From JALHSW01 sp038321755 (lineage in GTDB: Bacteria > Actinomycetota > Acidimicrobiia > IMCC26256 > PALSA-555), in contig JBBQFJ010000131.1 of assembly GCA_038321755.1 (NCBI GenBank), forward strand, positions 1 through 9,680: a stretch of 9,680 nucleotides of DNA, given 5' to 3'. Every line of letters starts with the position of its first letter. Positions within the stretch are counted from its first letter, which is position 1. This document shows positions 1 through 6,056 of the stretch, in pieces. The notes under the pieces were generated by a model. It was not told where the DNA came from. It did no database searches and saw nothing but the letters and a program-made list of their open reading frames with translations. The position numbers were made by a program, and so were the translations under genes.

Positions 1-725
1 GGGGCCGCGGCCCGCGGGGCGTCGACGGCCGACCCGTCCGGGGGGGGCTCGTGGTCGGCCCCGGGATGCGGGGGGTCGCCCTCGCGCCAGGTCCCGGGCT
101 CCAGCTTCCGGACGCCCCGGTAGATGCTGCGCGGCGCGGGCACGCACCCGAACCGGAAGTACTGGGTGAGCGCCTCCGGGTCGATGGCGCCGGTGAAGTC
201 CGGGTGCGCCCGGAGCGCCTTGAGCTCGGACCCGAAGACGAACGTCCGTCCGAGCCACCCGTAGTAGAGCGGCTTCTCGCCGAACCGGTCGCGGGCGAGC
301 ACGAGCCGGCGCTCGGACCGGTCCCAGCAGGCGAGGGCGAACATGCCGTTGGCGCGCTCGAGCGTGCGCGCGACGCCCCAGGCGGCGATCGCCTCGAGGA
401 GGACCTCGGTGTCGGAGCGGCCACGGAAGTGGGTGCCCGCGGCTTCCAGCTCGGTGCGCAGCGTGCGGTGGTCGTAGAGCTCGCCGTTGAACACCAGCAC
501 GTAGCGCCCGTCGCGCGACTCCATCGGCTGGTGACCCGCAGGAGAGAGGTCGACGATCGAGAGCCGCCGGAAGCCGAACCCGACCCCGACCGCGGCATCG
601 GACCAGATCCCGCGGTCGTCCGGGCCCCGGTGCGTGAGCGTATCGGCCATCGCACCGGCGAGCGCCTCGAGGTCGTCGGCGCGCATCGCCCCCCGTGTGT
701 CGAGGAGGCCGGCGATGCCGCACAT
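1..725 (-). CDS. asnB: Asparagine synthase (glutamine-hydrolysing)-like amidotransferase, N-terminal part, runs off left edge
   Basis: This gene starts at ATG 725 and is open to the window edge, giving 241 codons of a protein normally about 600-650 residues long. It reads MCGIAGLLDT, so Cys2 is exposed as the nucleophile of a class II glutamine amidotransferase after Met removal. Other glutaminase residues are visible: RGPDD (33-37), RRLSIVD (53-59), NGE (80-82), SDTEV (104-108) and RDRFGEKPLYY (145-155). The ATP-binding synthetase domain lies outside the window. The domain releases ammonia from glutamine, which the missing domain would pass to an adenylated carboxylate. Only three bases separate it from the upstream glycosyltransferase stop, so the two are probably co-translated. 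In glycan loci such paralogues may amidate sugar acids rather than aspartate, which is an inference here. It clearly differs in sequence from the second copy at 4139-6055 (for example RDRFGEKPLYY against RDRLGIKPFYF), so it is not a recent duplicate. Confidence 0.9.
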   Translation of the reverse strand, partial: MCGIAGLLDTRGAMRADDLEALAGAMADTLTHRGPDDRGIWSDAAVGVGFGFRRLSIVDLSPAGHQPMESRDGRYVLVFNGELYDHRTLRTELEAAGTHFRGRSDTEVLLEAIAAWGVARTLERANGMFALACWDRSERRLVLARDRFGEKPLYYGWLGRTFVFGSELKALRAHPDFTGAIDPEALTQYFRFGCVPAPRSIYRGVRKLEPGTWREGDPPHPGADHEPPPDGSAVDAPRAAA

Positions 726-728
726 GGC

Positions 729-1910
729 TCAGACCCCGACCGCGTCGAGCAGCGCGCGGACCCGGTGGCCGTAGGTCTGGCCGTCGAGGGCCCACGTGCG
801 CGCGCCGCGCACCAGCTTCGTGCGAGCCGTCTCGTCGCGGAAGTGACCGAGCACCTCGTCGAGGTTCGAGAAGTCGCGCTCGAGGGCGAGGTACTGCACA
901 TCGGGCTGGAGCAGGTCGTTGTAGCGACCGGGCAGGAGGATCTGGCAGGTCTCGGTGCCGATCGCGTCGAAGTGGCGCGAGGAGATGCACTTGCCCGACA
1001 TCGTGCCCGCGGGTGGCGTCGGGGCCGCAGCGAGCGGGCCGACCGTCACCGCCGCGGGAGCGTGGCTGCGGCCCGCGGCCCGGTCGGCACCGCGCCGGAG
1101 CGCGTTCTTCACCGGACGCGGGAGGTACCGGTGCAGCGGGCGGAGGCGGGCCCGGGCGCGCAGGTCACGCGAGCTCACCCCGAGCTCGGCCTCGGTCCGG
1201 TCGAGGATCTCGTCGTCGCGCCGCATGTAGACCGCACCCGACTCGGCGCCGATCGTCGCTCGCGTGCTGTTCAGGAACGCAGCCCATCCCTTGCGCCCGT
1301 ACGACGCGTTGGTGCGCACGTCGACCGCGAGGCCGGGCGGCGGCGTGCTCGCGAAGAAGTCGATGATGCGGTTGCGCTCGTCGTCACCCACGTGGGGCAG
1401 GTACCGGGCTCCTCGGAACCCGATGTCGAGCGGCCGCTGCGCCTGGGGCACGTCCGCGTGGAAGGCGCTCGGATTCAGCGCGTGCGGCATCGCCACGACG
1501 CGCGCACCGGAGACCTCGGCGTAGAGCCACTGCGAGGTCTCCAGCAGGAGCTGGGTGCCGATGATGTCCGGCCCGAGCTCGCGCAGGATCGCGAGCTTGT
1601 CGGCGAACGGCTGGGTGGGGAGGCTCACCTCGTTGCTCACGTAAGCGACGAGCGGGCCGCGGCGGGCGTCGAGCACCGACGCGAGGCGACGGATCTCCGC
1701 CAGCGAGTCGCCGACGACGGAGTGGAGCAGGACCACCAGGTCGACGTCGGCGATGTGCCGGCGCAGCCGGCGGCGGCCGAGGGGTGTCGCGAGGTTGGCG
1801 GCGACCACGTCGAGGGTCCGCTCGGCAACGAAGGCGTCGAGCCAGTCGGTGAAGTACGAGAGCGTCTCGGGATAGTGGATGTGGACGACGAGCGTGCGGG
1901 TCCGGCTCAT
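729..1910 (-). CDS. CgeB-like glycosyltransferase (393 aa)
   Basis: This is a probable cytoplasmic glycosyltransferase of the CgeB / Glyco_trans_1_2 type, with a GT-B-like layout. Residues 5-165 hold alternating hydrophobic strands (TLVVHIHYP; DLVVLLHSV; PLVAYVSNE; VVAMPHALNPSAF), and LDIGFRGARY follows at about 161-170. The C-terminal part resembles the family's nucleotide-sugar-binding half: SGKCISSRHFDAIGTETCQIL (305-325), the acidic LEPD/ALERDFSNLDE stretch around 340-352, and the closing QTYGHRVRALLD, which matches the 'hTYxxR' ending common in CgeB relatives. A basic then Ala/Pro-rich linker (about 250-303) separates the halves. I chose ATG 1910 because the fold begins there. The GTG at 1970 would add 20 unconvincing residues and overlap the epimerase by 23 bp. 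The gene sits 37 bp after the 2-epimerase and 3 bp before the amidotransferase, so it is operonic. Donor and acceptor sugars cannot be told. Confidence 0.75.
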   Translation of the reverse strand: MSRTRTLVVHIHYPETLSYFTDWLDAFVAERTLDVVAANLATPLGRRRLRRHIADVDLVVLLHSVVGDSLAEIRRLASVLDARRGPLVAYVSNEVSLPTQPFADKLAILRELGPDIIGTQLLLETSQWLYAEVSGARVVAMPHALNPSAFHADVPQAQRPLDIGFRGARYLPHVGDDERNRIIDFFASTPPPGLAVDVRTNASYGRKGWAAFLNSTRATIGAESGAVYMRRDDEILDRTEAELGVSSRDLRARARLRPLHRYLPRPVKNALRRGADRAAGRSHAPAAVTVGPLAAAPTPPAGTMSGKCISSRHFDAIGTETCQILLPGRYNDLLQPDVQYLALERDFSNLDEVLGHFRDETARTKLVRGARTWALDGQTYGHRVRALLDAVGV

Positions 1911-1951
1911 TCGGCCACCCACCGCCCGAGCAAGTGACGCTCCGGGGTCAT
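1908..1951 (-). other. 14-codon linking mini-ORF between epimerase and glycosyltransferase genes
   Basis: An ATG at 1951-1949 overlaps the epimerase stop as ATGA, and 14 codons later (MTPERHLLGRWVAE) the stop TGA (1909-1907) overlaps the glycosyltransferase ATG (1910-1908), again as ATGA. Ribosomes finishing the epimerase could therefore reinitiate, cross the gap and be delivered to the next start. This would matter because the glycosyltransferase ATG has only a weak upstream purine run (GGTGG). The peptide itself matches nothing I know. Chance is a real alternative for so short an ORF. Confidence 0.3.
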
Positions 1952-1970
1952 GATGATCCCCAAGCGTCAC
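1934..1970 (-). promoter_or_regulatory. Hairpin at the epimerase/glycosyltransferase junction with ATGA in its loop
   Basis: On the minus-strand transcript the outer arms GTGACGCT (1970-1963) and AGCGTCAC (1941-1934) pair perfectly over 8 bp. A small 1x2 internal loop follows, then GGGG (1961-1958) with CCCC (1947-1944). The 10-nt loop (1957-1948) carries the epimerase TGA stop and the overlapping ATG. There is no U-tract, so a classical intrinsic terminator is unlikely. A role in translational coupling or transcript stability is inferred. The same bases also contain the palindrome CACGTG at 1968-1973. Confidence 0.45.
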
Positions 1971-3045
1971 GTGTTCCGGGGATCAGCGGGACCTCGAGGT
2001 GCTCGGCGAGCACCTCGACGACGGCGGGACCGGCATGCCCGTCGCCGTAGTCGTCGAGCTCGCGGCGCTCGCTGTACTCCGGAACGCTCCAGAGCCGGTT
2101 CCATCCCGCGTCGACGGTCTCGACCCACTCGGTCTCGGGCCGCAGGGTCACGCACGGGACGCGATGGAAGTACGCCTCCTTCTGGAGTCCGCCCGAGTCG
2201 GTGTAGACCGCGGTGGCGCCGAGGAGGAGGCGGGTCATGTCGAAGTACCCGACCGGCGCGCACGCCGTGAGCCCGTCGAGCGAGAGCCCGGCGGCGTCGA
2301 CGGCCTGCCGGGTGCGCGGGTGCACCGGGAACACCACCGGCACCTCGGCCGCGACGCGCCGCAGCTCGTCGAGCACCGCGGCCAGCAGCACGGGATCGTC
2401 GGTGGTCTCGGCCCGATGCACGGTCGCGACCGCGTAGCCGCCGGGCTCGACGCCGAGCCGCTCGTGCAGGTCGGACGGCGTCGCCTCGACGGCCGCGCGC
2501 GCCGCGAGCGCCGCGTCGTACATCACGTCGCCCACGTGGTGCACGCCGCGTGTGATGCCCTCGGCCGCGAGGTTGCGGACCGCGAGCGGGGTCGGGCAGA
2601 GCAGGAGGTCGGCCGCGTGGTCGACGAGCACGCGGTTGCGCTCCTCCCGCATGACCCGGTTGAACGACCGCAGCCCCGCCTCCACGTGGGCGATGGGCAG
2701 GTCGAGCGCCGACGCGGCGAGCGCGCCGGCGAGCGTCGAGTTGGTGTCGCCGTAGACGAGCACCGCTTCGGGCCGCTCCGCGGCGAGCACCTCACCGACC
2801 GCGGCGACCATCCGGGCCAGCAGGTCGGTCGGAGTCCCGCCGTGGAGGTCGAGGTTGTGGGCCGCGGTCGGCGCCGACTCTCCCGAGGGCGGCGCCAGGA
2901 GCAGCGACGACATCTCCGGGTCATAGTGCTGCCCGGTGTCGACCGTGACCTCGTCGATGCGTCCGTCGTCGCGCAGCGCCCGAGTGACGACCGCGGCCTT
3001 CACGAGCTGGGGCCGGGTCCCGATGACGCTGACGACCTTCGGCAC
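1948..3045 (-). CDS. wecB: Non-hydrolysing UDP-sugar 2-epimerase, WecB family, WbpI-like (365 aa)
   Basis: This cytoplasmic enzyme inverts C2 of a UDP-2-acetamido sugar, in WecB converting UDP-GlcNAc to UDP-ManNAc, by UDP elimination and re-addition. Family hallmarks are GTRPQ (9-13), TGQHYD (37-42), VYGDTNSTLAGALAAS (97-112, catalytic-type Asp100), HVEAGLRSFN (120-129, Glu122), REERNR (133-138), HVGDVMYDA (170-178), TVHRAE (208-213, His210), HPRTR (242-246) and TDSGGLQKEA (282-291), where UDP binds. GTRPQ in place of WecB's GTRPE, together with LDLHGG, SFN, PVGYFDM and TEWVE, is closer to what I recall of WbpI, the 2-epimerase for UDP-2,3-diacetamido-glucuronic acid. The substrate may therefore be a diacetamido uronate rather than plain UDP-GlcNAc. 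The length is about normal for the family. The GTG at 3045 is the first usable start, since an in-frame TAG lies 12 nt upstream. Confidence 0.92.
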   Translation of the reverse strand: MPKVVSVIGTRPQLVKAAVVTRALRDDGRIDEVTVDTGQHYDPEMSSLLLAPPSGESAPTAAHNLDLHGGTPTDLLARMVAAVGEVLAAERPEAVLVYGDTNSTLAGALAASALDLPIAHVEAGLRSFNRVMREERNRVLVDHAADLLLCPTPLAVRNLAAEGITRGVHHVGDVMYDAALAARAAVEATPSDLHERLGVEPGGYAVATVHRAETTDDPVLLAAVLDELRRVAAEVPVVFPVHPRTRQAVDAAGLSLDGLTACAPVGYFDMTRLLLGATAVYTDSGGLQKEAYFHRVPCVTLRPETEWVETVDAGWNRLWSVPEYSERRELDDYGDGHAGPAVVEVLAEHLEVPLIPGTRDAWGSS

Positions 3046-3051
3046 CGGACG

Positions 3052-3057
3052 ATCCTA
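3052..3057 (-). promoter_or_regulatory. Candidate leaderless promoter -10 box of the 2-epimerase gene
   Basis: TAGGAT on the minus strand fits the actinobacterial -10 pattern TANNNT and lies exactly 6 nt before the GTG start at 3045. That spacing would place the transcription start on or next to the start codon. The AGGA inside it could instead serve as a ribosome binding site with 7-nt spacing, so the two readings compete. No recognisable TTGACA-like -35 was found. Confidence 0.4.
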
Positions 3058-3215
3058 CGCGGCGGCCCACGCGATCGCGTCGGCCAGCTTGGTCGCCGAC
3101 GCGCTGCTCGCGACGACGACCGCAGTCACGGGTACGCGATCAGCGCCAGCACCGCGAACGCGCGGATCCCGTCGAGCGCGGGTCGGTAGTGCGCGGGCTT
3201 CGTCGCCGGGGTCAC
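3055..3215 (-). pseudogene. Remnant of a membrane acyltransferase (acyltransferase-3/OafA type), 5' end only
   Basis: A GTG at 3215-3213 overlaps the methyltransferase TGA as GTGA, then encodes 29 residues before a stop at 3128-3126. Residues 10-28, YRPALDGIRAFAVLALIAY, match the N-terminus and first membrane helix of acyltransferase-3 proteins, where RPxLDGLRAxAVxxV is followed by YH. Here the His expected after Tyr is replaced by Pro and a stop, so homology ends abruptly near 3131. Intact members have about 350-700 residues. A second GTGA overlap (3129-3126) opens a 24-codon frame ending at TAG 3055 (VTAVVVASSASATKLADAIAWAAA). It is Ala-rich and unrecognised, and could be the other flank of a deletion. 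These enzymes acylate surface sugars at the membrane, which suits the locus. I infer a gene mostly deleted by an event around 3125-3131. A genuine short membrane peptide is less likely. Confidence 0.55.
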
Positions 3216-4006
3216 GGTCGAGTCGGCTTGTAGCCCTTCGCGTAGAGGAACCAACCCCACCGCGACGCGAACGGTCGGAGGAGCGCCTTGGGCGGCACGC
3301 GCCACTTGCCGACGGGCAGCCCCTGCAGGAACCCGACGGACAGCTCGAGCCCGTCGAACGCCGCGAGGAGCGCGCGCAGCTCGCTCCTGCTGTACACGTC
3401 GCCCTTCGGGTTGCCGACACCATCGACTTCGTTCACGAGCACGTCGAGCGACGTGCCGGAGCGCCGGCTGCGCCACTGGAGTCGGCGGTAGACCGCGGAG
3501 TCGCGGTGGTAGAACATCACGATCAGCCGCCCACCGGGCTTCAGCACCCGGTACACCTCGGCCACCGACCGTTCGGTGTCGGGCGTGTGGTGCAGCACAC
3601 CCATCGACGTCACGCAGTCGAAGGTGTCGTCGGCCCAGGGCAGGTCTTCCGCGCTCCCCACCACGAACTCGCCGGGCAGCTTCGAGAGCTCGAAGCGCTT
3701 GCGGGAGAGCTCGACGCCCTGGCGGGTGAGGTCGATGCCCGACGTGAGGGCGCCCTCCCGGGCGAACTTGCCGAGCACGTACCCGTTGCCGCACCCGACG
3801 TCGAGGACCCGCTTGCCCACGAAGTCCCGATACTCGTGGAGCCGGTACGAGAACTCCAGCGACTCGTTCGCCTCACGCAGCTCGTCGTAGTACGAGAAGT
3901 ACTCGGCCGTGCCGAGCTCGTAGGGGACGGCCGCCGCCGCGACCGGGTGCTCCTCCCAGTACGAGCGAACGTCCTCGACAGTGGGGGCGACAGTGGGGCT
4001 CGGCAC
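3212..4006 (-). CDS. Class I SAM-dependent methyltransferase (264 aa)
   Basis: This is a cytoplasmic methyltransferase of the Methyltransf_11/25 kind, probably methylating a sugar or lipid-linked glycan. Visible motifs (numbered from GTG 4006) are VLDVGCGNGYVLGKFA (67-82, motif I, SAM binding), GIDLT (90-94, with the acidic residue after strand 2), GSAEDLPWADDTFD (117-130), VTSMGVLHHTPD (132-143) and LKPGGRLIVMFYH (155-167). The N-terminal YWEEHPV (16-22) and the later GNPKGDVYSRSEL (198-210) recur in methyltransferases from polysaccharide clusters. I prefer GTG 4006 because a TAGGAT box ends 7 nt before it. The in-frame ATG at 4015 would add three residues but overlaps that box. The gene is the first of the leftward arm and diverges from the asparagine synthase. 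Its stop overlaps the start of the acyltransferase remnant, so the original operon probably continued through an acyltransferase. The methyl acceptor is unknown. Confidence 0.85.
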   Translation of the reverse strand: MPSPTVAPTVEDVRSYWEEHPVAAAAVPYELGTAEYFSYYDELREANESLEFSYRLHEYRDFVGKRVLDVGCGNGYVLGKFAREGALTSGIDLTRQGVELSRKRFELSKLPGEFVVGSAEDLPWADDTFDCVTSMGVLHHTPDTERSVAEVYRVLKPGGRLIVMFYHRDSAVYRRLQWRSRRSGTSLDVLVNEVDGVGNPKGDVYSRSELRALLAAFDGLELSVGFLQGLPVGKWRVPPKALLRPFASRWGWFLYAKGYKPTRP

Positions 4007-4013
4007 GACGACC

Positions 4014-4019
4014 ATCCTA
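4014..4019 (-). promoter_or_regulatory. Candidate leaderless promoter -10 box of the methyltransferase gene
   Basis: TAGGAT on the minus strand (TANNNT class) is followed by 7 nt and then GTG at 4006. The identical hexamer with 6-nt spacing precedes the 2-epimerase gene at 3052-3057. This supports leaderless transcription and decides the start choice. The box overlaps the alternative ATG at 4015-4013. AGGA acting as a ribosome binding site for GTG 4006 is the competing reading. No clear -35 is seen. Confidence 0.45.
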
Positions 4020-4056
4020 CGGGCGACGCCCGAAATCACCGCGGCCACCAGGCTTA

Positions 4057-4097
4057 TTGGCACGTTGACCGACAATCTGTGGCGGTCAGCGTGCCAA
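4057..4097. repeat. Large inverted repeat in the divergent intergenic region (15-bp arms, 11-bp spacer)
   Basis: The left arm TTGGCACGTTGACCG (4057-4071) and right arm CGGTCAGCGTGCCAA (4083-4097) are reverse complements at 14 of 15 positions. The single mismatch becomes a G-U pair in plus-strand RNA. The 11-bp spacer (4072-4082) is comparatively AT-rich. The repeat lies between the proposed promoters of the two divergent arms, with its centre about 60 bp from the asparagine synthase start and about 71 bp from the methyltransferase start. It is probably an operator for a dimeric regulator of both arms. A transcript hairpin or a mobile-element scar are alternatives. Confidence 0.75.
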
Positions 4098-4123
4098 GAA
4101 GCCGGAGCGTGCTGGGTCGCAGG

Positions 4124-4129
4124 TAGCCT
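4124..4129 (+). promoter_or_regulatory. Candidate promoter -10 box of the asparagine synthase gene
   Basis: TAGCCT fits the actinobacterial TANNNT pattern and ends 9 nt before ATG 4139, so transcription would begin only 2-4 nt upstream of the start codon. No Shine-Dalgarno sequence lies in the 9 intervening bases, which fits a leaderless or near-leaderless message. The surrounding GGTAG-Y-CT string recurs at 9171-9178. The -35 region (about 4101-4106, GCCGGA) does not match the consensus. Confidence 0.4.
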
Positions 4130-4138
4130 TGCGGTCTC

Positions 4139-6055
4139 ATGTGTGGCATCGCGGGGCTGGTCGCCCTCGACGGACGGCCGATCCCGGCGCTCGCGCACCG
4201 CCTTGGCGTGATGAACGACCTCTTGGCGCATCGCGGCCCCGACGACCAGGGAACGTGGCAGACCGATGATGCGCGAGCCGGGCTCGCGCATCGCCGCCTG
4301 AGCATCATCGACGTCTCCCCCGAGGGCCACCAGCCGTTCGTCGGGAACGACGGCAACGTCATCGTCCACAACGGCGAGATCTACAACTACGTCGAGCTGC
4401 GCGCCGAGCTGCGGAGCACCTGGACGTTCCGCAGCGAGACCGATACCGAGGTGGTCCTCGCCGCGTACGCCCGATGGGGCGTCGACTGCGTCGACCACTT
4501 TCGGGGCATGTTCGCGTTCGCGATCTGGGACGGCGACCGCCTCTTCGCCGCCCGCGACCGCCTCGGGATCAAGCCCTTCTACTTCGCGACGCCGGGCAGC
4601 GACTTCGCGTTCGGGTCCGAGGTGAAAGCGCTGCTGCCGTTCCTTCCGGAGGTCGCGACCGACCCGGAAGCCCTCGCGGAGTACCTCATCTTCCAGTACC
4701 CGATCAGCAACCGGACGCTCTTCCGCCACGTCACCCAGCTCCTCCCAGGCCACGCGCTCCTCGTGGAACGTGGCCAGATCAAGACCTGGCGCTACTGGGA
4801 TGTGCACTACGAGCCCGACTTCTCGCGCGACGCCGCCTCGTTCGAGGACGAGCTGCACAGCGTGATGGACGACTCCATCGCCCTGCACCTCCGCTCCGAC
4901 GTGCCGGTCGGTAGCTACGTGAGCGGCGGCATCGACTCGAGCCTCGTCGCGATCCTGGCGTCGCGCACAGGGAACGCGAGCCCCGACCTCTTCCACGGGA
5001 AGTTCTCGGCCTACCCGAGCTGCGACGAGAGCGAGCACGCCGCAACCGTCGCGAAGCAGATCGACGGGACGCTGCACCAGGTCGACATGGGCCCGGAAGA
5101 CTTCGCGCGCACGATCGAGCAGGTGATCTACCACCTCGACTACCCCGTCGCCGGGCCCGGCTCGTTCCCGCAGTACATGGTGTCGGAGCTCGCCGGGGAG
5201 CGCGTCAAGGTGGTGCTCGGCGGCCAGGGCGGCGACGAGATCTTCGGTGGCTACGCGCGCTACCTGATCGCGTACTTCGAGCAGTGCATCCGCGCCGCGA
5301 TCGACGGCACCTACAAGGACGGCCACTTCGTCGTCACCGCTGAGTCGATCCTGCCCAACCTCGGCGTGCTCCGCGAGTACAAGCCTCTCATCCAGCAGTT
5401 CTGGGCCGAGGGGCTCTTCGGCCCGATCGACGAGCGGTACTTCCGACTCGTCGACCGCTCGAACGACATCGCCGACGAGATCAACTGGGACGAACTCGAC
5501 CGTGGCCGCGTGTTCGACGAGTTCCGCACGATCTTCAACAACCCCGAGAACGTCGGCCACACCGCGTACCTCGACAAGATGACGCACTTCGACTTCAAGT
5601 GCCTGCTGCCGGGCCTGCTCCAGGTCGAGGACAGGATGAGCATGGCGCACGGGCTCGAGTCGCGGGTCCCGTTCCTCGATCACCCGCTCATCGAGCTCAT
5701 GGCGAGCGTGCCCGCCGACCTGAAGTTCAAGGACGGCCAGATGAAGCACTTTCTCAAGGAGACCTTCGCGGCCGACCTCCCGCCATCGCTGCTCGATCGA
5801 CGCGACAAGATGGGCTTCCCGGTCCCGCTCCAGCAGTGGACCCAGGGCCCCGACGCTCCGCTGCGCGACTTCGTGAACGACCTCTTCCGCTCGACGGCGG
5901 CCCACTCACGCGAGTTCGTGAACGCCGATGCCGTGGTGAGCCACCTCGACGACGAGCGCCCCTTCGGCCGCAAGCTCTGGGGCCTCATGAGCCTCGAGAT
6001 CTGGCACCAGGCCTTCCACGACAAGGCACAGCAGTACCGCAAGCTCCTCGACTGA
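4139..6055 (+). CDS. asnB: Asparagine synthase (glutamine-hydrolysing), full length (638 aa)
   Basis: This cytoplasmic two-domain amidotransferase hydrolyses glutamine and uses ATP to convert a carboxylate, in classical AsnB aspartate, to an amide. Glutaminase domain: Cys2 in MCGIAG, HRGPDD (31-36), HRRLSIID (51-58), NGEIYN (78-83), SETDTEVVL (99-107) and ARDRLGIKPFYF (138-149). Synthetase domain: PP-loop SGGIDSS (262-268) for ATP pyrophosphate, then GGQGGDEIFGGYARY, MSMAHGLESRVPFLDHP and DKMGFPVP. The 638 residues match actinobacterial AsnB length, and all key motifs are intact. The start is fixed by the need for Cys at position 2. It diverges from the methyltransferase and is followed 59 bp later by the secreted NHL protein. 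With a second copy in the opposite arm, amidation of glycan uronic acids is plausible for one or both, by analogy with AsnB-like proteins in O-antigen loci. Housekeeping asparagine synthesis remains possible. Confidence 0.93.
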   Translation: MCGIAGLVALDGRPIPALAHRLGVMNDLLAHRGPDDQGTWQTDDARAGLAHRRLSIIDVSPEGHQPFVGNDGNVIVHNGEIYNYVELRAELRSTWTFRSETDTEVVLAAYARWGVDCVDHFRGMFAFAIWDGDRLFAARDRLGIKPFYFATPGSDFAFGSEVKALLPFLPEVATDPEALAEYLIFQYPISNRTLFRHVTQLLPGHALLVERGQIKTWRYWDVHYEPDFSRDAASFEDELHSVMDDSIALHLRSDVPVGSYVSGGIDSSLVAILASRTGNASPDLFHGKFSAYPSCDESEHAATVAKQIDGTLHQVDMGPEDFARTIEQVIYHLDYPVAGPGSFPQYMVSELAGERVKVVLGGQGGDEIFGGYARYLIAYFEQCIRAAIDGTYKDGHFVVTAESILPNLGVLREYKPLIQQFWAEGLFGPIDERYFRLVDRSNDIADEINWDELDRGRVFDEFRTIFNNPENVGHTAYLDKMTHFDFKCLLPGLLQVEDRMSMAHGLESRVPFLDHPLIELMASVPADLKFKDGQMKHFLKETFAADLPPSLLDRRDKMGFPVPLQQWTQGPDAPLRDFVNDLFRSTAAHSREFVNADAVVSHLDDERPFGRKLWGLMSLEIWHQAFHDKAQQYRKLLD

Positions 6056-6056
6056 G

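Noticed and set aside
41..47. Run of seven G (Pro codons on the minus strand) in the partial asparagine synthase, considered as a frameshift error
   Set aside because: The frame stays open to the window edge on both sides of the run. The other two frames give no better match, so an error cannot be supported from this fragment.
51..1937. 628-codon open frame on the plus strand
   Set aside because: It is antisense to the amidotransferase and glycosyltransferase genes, is Arg/Glu/Val-rich without motifs, and is a codon-bias artefact of high-GC DNA.
1911..1970. GTG 1970 as the glycosyltransferase start
   Set aside because: It adds 20 residues without recognisable fold, overlaps the epimerase by 23 bp and lies at the base of the hairpin. 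ATG 1910 fits the start of the first beta strand.
1999..4126. Two long overlapping plus-strand frames (1999-3189 and 2936-4126)
   Set aside because: They run antisense to the 2-epimerase and methyltransferase, whose catalytic motifs are plain. Their peptides are low-complexity.
4020..5905. Minus-strand open frame continuing about 630 codons upstream of the methyltransferase
   Set aside because: The methyltransferase frame stays open through the divergent intergenic region and antisense to the asparagine synthase, but the added part has no domain and the opposite strand carries a full set of catalytic motifs. The true start is near 4006.
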